A DNA stretch of 34,225 nt from Halorientalis sp. (GTDB lineage: Archaea; Halobacteriota; Halobacteria; Halobacteriales; Haloarculaceae): NCBI RefSeq assembly GCF_028275115.1, contig NZ_JAQCNH010000149.1, positions 1-34,225 of the forward strand, written 5' to 3'. The position numbers and the translations under genes are program-made. This document shows positions 32,317 through 34,225 of this stretch, piece by piece; the first letter of the stretch is position 1; every line of letters starts with the position of its first letter. Below the pieces are notes generated by a model. The model did no database searches. It had not been told where the DNA came from and saw nothing but the letters and a program-made list of their open reading frames with translations.

Positions 32317-32607
32317 ATGCCGAATTCGAACGGTCCACTCAAGAAGACGCGGCACAAGTTGAAAAACGAGCCCCGTGAGCGGGGCACCTCGCCGCCACAG
32401 CGGTCGGTTCAGGAGTTCGAGGACGGCCAGAAAGTCCACCTCCGCATCGACCCGTCGGTCAACGACGGCCGGTTCCATCCGCGGTTCAACGGGCACACCG
32501 GGACGGTCGACGGCGAGCAGGGTGAGGCATACAAGATCCTGATCGAGGATCAGGGCAAGGCGAAGACGATCATCGCGAAGCCAGCCCACATCACCGCCCA
32601 GGAATGA
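32317..32607 (+). CDS. rpl21e: 50S ribosomal protein L21e
   Basis: This 96-residue ribosomal protein starts MPNSNGPLKKTRHKLKNEPRERG and carries GQKVHLRIDPSVNDGRFHPRFNGHTGTV, the usual L21e core, with an SH3-like barrel and basic N-terminal tail that bind 23S rRNA in the large subunit. Length is normal. Its stop overlaps the rpo4 start by 4 nt (ATGA), so translation is coupled. This is the first gene of the conserved archaeal L21e-Rpo4-DUF655-KsgA order. A TATA box is present. Confidence 0.96.
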   Translation: MPNSNGPLKKTRHKLKNEPRERGTSPPQRSVQEFEDGQKVHLRIDPSVNDGRFHPRFNGHTGTVDGEQGEAYKILIEDQGKAKTIIAKPAHITAQE

Positions 32608-32960
32608 CCATCTTCAAGCAGAAGGTCGGCGAGGAGTACCTGACGCTCGCCGAAACCAAGGAGATCCTCGAGTCGCTCGAGCGCGAGCGCGCCGCGGACG
32701 AGGAGCGTGAGATGCGCTACGAACTGGCGCGGGCCATCGAACACGTCAACCGTTTCGCCACGTTGGACCTCGAGGAGTCACAGCAGTTCGTCGACGAACT
32801 GCTGGAACTGGAGAAAGTCGACGAGGCGACCGCGTACAAGATCGCCAACACGGCGCCGAAAGACCGTGACGAGTTACGCGCCATCTACGCACAGGAGCGG
32901 TTCTCTCTCTCGGGTGACGAGCTCGACGCCATTCTCGACGTCGTCGCGAAGTACGTCTGA
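32604..32960 (+). CDS. rpoF: DNA-directed RNA polymerase subunit Rpo4 (RpoF)
   Basis: This 118-residue protein is the archaeal homologue of Rpb4 and forms the stalk of RNA polymerase with Rpo7. It starts MTIFKQKVGEEYLTLAETKEILESL and has EMRYELARAIEHVNRFATLDLEESQQFVDEL, then an HRDC-like helical end with FSLSGDELDAILDVVAKYV. Length and blocks are typical. It is coupled to L21e by a 4-nt overlap, which links ribosome and polymerase supply in one unit. Intact. Confidence 0.95.
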   Translation: MTIFKQKVGEEYLTLAETKEILESLERERAADEEREMRYELARAIEHVNRFATLDLEESQQFVDELLELEKVDEATAYKIANTAPKDRDELRAIYAQERFSLSGDELDAILDVVAKYV

Positions 32961-32978
32961 GTTTCCCGTCGGCTGGGG

Positions 32979-32990
32979 CTTTTATATATC
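32979..32990 (+). promoter_or_regulatory. TATA box of the DUF655 gene
   Basis: CTTTTATATATC lies 21-32 nt before the ATG at 33011, one of the strongest TATA matches in the window. It shows that the DUF655 gene is transcribed at least partly apart from rpoF. Confidence 0.65.
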
Positions 32991-33010
32991 CCGTCGCCGT
33001 ATTGGATTGT

Positions 33011-33607
33011 ATGAGCGATTCCGAGAGTGGCGACCCGACCGCCGACACGGAGCGCGAAACGGGTGTCGTCCTCGACTTCCTACGACACGGGCGCACGGAG
33101 GACGACCGCCCCCAGTACGAGAAGTCGCCGCTCGCGTACGTGCTGACCGAGGCCGAGTTCGAGCTGTTCGAGCTCCGGGTCCAGGATGACGCCGACATCC
33201 AGATCGGCGACCGGGTTCCGGTTCAGCGTGGGTCCCACAGCCCGGTCCAGCGTATCCGCACCATCGAGTACGAGGACCTGCCTGGCGGCGCACGATCGGA
33301 GCTCGAGTACGTCGTCGAGGAGATCGTCACGGCCAAGGAAGACCGATTCGTCGACTTCTACAACGACGCACAACCCATCACGTTGCGGCTCCACCAGTTG
33401 AACCTCCTGCCGGGAATCGGCAAGAAGCTGCGAAACAATATCCTCGACGAGCGTGACCGTCGCCCCTTCCAGAACTTCGAGGACTTGGAAGCTCGCGTCA
33501 GCGGCCTCCACAGCCCCAAAGACGTGCTCGTCGAGCGCATCCTCGAAGAACTCCGCGAGGACGAGTTGAAGTACCGTACGTTCGTCGGTACCGACGACCA
33601 GGACTGA
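33011..33607 (+). CDS. DUF655 family protein
   Basis: This 198-residue protein has a disordered N-terminus, an OB-like part (EKSPLAYVLTEAEFELFELRV, IGDRVPVQRG) and a helix-hairpin-helix motif LPGIGKKLRNNILDERDRRPF at about 133-152. DUF655 proteins are found almost only in archaea, next to ksgA and rpo4, and probably bind RNA or DNA; the exact role is not known. The start at 33011 is preferred because the TATA box leaves no room for the longer frame opening at 33002. It lies 34 nt before rsmA on the same strand. Confidence 0.92.
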   Translation: MSDSESGDPTADTERETGVVLDFLRHGRTEDDRPQYEKSPLAYVLTEAEFELFELRVQDDADIQIGDRVPVQRGSHSPVQRIRTIEYEDLPGGARSELEYVVEEIVTAKEDRFVDFYNDAQPITLRLHQLNLLPGIGKKLRNNILDERDRRPFQNFEDLEARVSGLHSPKDVLVERILEELREDELKYRTFVGTDDQD

Positions 33608-33610
33608 CAC

Positions 33611-33618
33611 GTTTTTAC
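33611..33618 (+). promoter_or_regulatory. TATA-like box of rsmA
   Basis: GTTTTTAC lies 24-31 nt before the ATG at 33642, directly after the DUF655 stop. It could allow rsmA to be expressed separately. Confidence 0.45.
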
Positions 33619-33641
33619 TCGGCGAGGTTCAGGTTTCGGCA

Positions 33642-34225
33642 ATGACTGCTGGCCCCTCCGACGACGCGCCGACGCCTGGTAGCCGCGACCCCGACGCACT
33701 GCTGGCCCGCGCCGGTGTGCGGGGGGACCCCGACCGTGACCAGCACTTTCTCGTCGACGACCGCGTCCTCGACCGACTCCCGGGCTACGCCACCGCGGTC
33801 GACGCCGACACGAGCCACGTTCTCGAAATCGGCGGTGGGACCGGCGCGCTGACGGACCGTTTGCTGGCGGTCGCCGACCGTGTAACAGTAATCGAGCGTG
33901 ACGGTGACCTCGCCGCATTCCTCCGCGCGGAATTCGACGCTGCGGTCGCGGCCGACCGCCTCACCGTCGTCGAGGGTGACGCGCTCGACGTCTCGCTCCC
34001 GGCGTTCTCGCTCTCCGTCTCGAACCTGCCCTACGGCGCCTCGAGCGAGATCGCCTTCCGACTGTTGCCTCGTGACCGCCCGCTCGTCCTGACGTTCCAG
34101 CGGGAGTTCGCCGAGCGTATGGCCGCCGAACCGGCAACCGACGAGTATGGCCGACTCTCGGTGACCGCCGGCCACTACGCCGACGTGGAGGTCGTCGAGA
34201 CGATTCCAAAGAAGGCGTTCTCGCC
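33642..34225 (+). CDS. rsmA: 16S rRNA adenine dimethyltransferase KsgA, truncated by the window end
   Basis: The frame from ATG 33642 is open to the window edge, giving 194 of about 270-290 expected residues. KsgA dimethylates two adenines near the 3' end of 16S rRNA during small-subunit assembly. Visible motifs are DQHFLVDDRVLDRL (33-46), the SAM motif LEIGGGTGAL (61-70), ERD in VTVIERDGDLA, GDALDV, and the catalytic NLPY at 128-131. The N-terminal 25 residues are an acidic extension. It is the fourth gene of the conserved block. The C-terminal helical domain lies outside the window. Confidence 0.94.
   Translation, partial: MTAGPSDDAPTPGSRDPDALLARAGVRGDPDRDQHFLVDDRVLDRLPGYATAVDADTSHVLEIGGGTGALTDRLLAVADRVTVIERDGDLAAFLRAEFDAAVAADRLTVVEGDALDVSLPAFSLSVSNLPYGASSEIAFRLLPRDRPLVLTFQREFAERMAAEPATDEYGRLSVTAGHYADVEVVETIPKKAFS

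Overview
The window is chromosomal DNA of a halophilic archaeon of class Halobacteria. The evidence is high GC content, very acidic proteins rich in Asp and Glu, TATA boxes about 25-30 nt before many starts (largely leaderless genes), and archaeal markers: Pelota, Nop5 and fibrillarin, aEF1-beta, L21e, Rpo4, DUF655, Lhr, an archaeal CoaD, haloarchaeal GshA and a HVO_2753-type zinc finger protein. A family such as Haloarculaceae is plausible, but I cannot fix the genus by eye. Layout. 1-1130 is a scar region: the 3' end of a TnpB-like gene, a PadR regulator, and a decayed carboxylesterase tail. 1137-9282 holds a Tat-exported carboxylesterase, a hypothetical protein, a lipoprotein, a cupin, a Dna2-type nuclease-helicase, a LarA-type lactate racemase and a small hypothetical protein. 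9283-10066 holds a frameshifted Met-rich lipoprotein and otherwise nothing convincing. 10067-16837 holds the helicase Lhr, a 56-residue C4HC3 zinc finger protein, an MBL-fold hydrolase, a GAF histidine kinase, Pelota and a dead UspA gene. 16980-20562 holds two GT-C membrane glycosyltransferases of the Dol-P-sugar type on either side of a tRNA-Leu(UAG), whose 3' end is partly duplicated inside a hairpin-rich spacer. 20564-26794 holds a MOSC protein, a mini TFB-like cyclin protein, CoaD, two winged-helix proteins, glutamate-cysteine ligase, the box C/D RNP pair nop5-flpA and a membrane protein. 26910-30515 is an acyl-CoA module: a thiolase, a translationally coupled HMG-CoA-synthase-like/DUF35 fusion, and a 3-hydroxyacyl-CoA dehydrogenase. 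30520-32204 holds a frameshifted membrane protein, the zinc finger/aEF1-beta pair and a decayed sensor/transducer chimera. 32317-34225 is the conserved archaeal block L21e-Rpo4-DUF655-KsgA, with KsgA cut off by the window end. How the genes fit together. Most are housekeeping genes for RNA processing, translation, ribosome rescue and rRNA methylation, mixed with accessory metabolic and surface-glycan genes. At least five decayed or frameshifted genes and one transposon remnant show active gene turnover. I did not find a clear multi-gene defence system or CRISPR array. The most interesting items are the C4HC3 mini-protein, the thiolase plus HMGCS-like fusion that lacks the catalytic Cys, the structured repeat spacer next to tRNA-Leu, and the free-standing TFB-like cyclin repeat.
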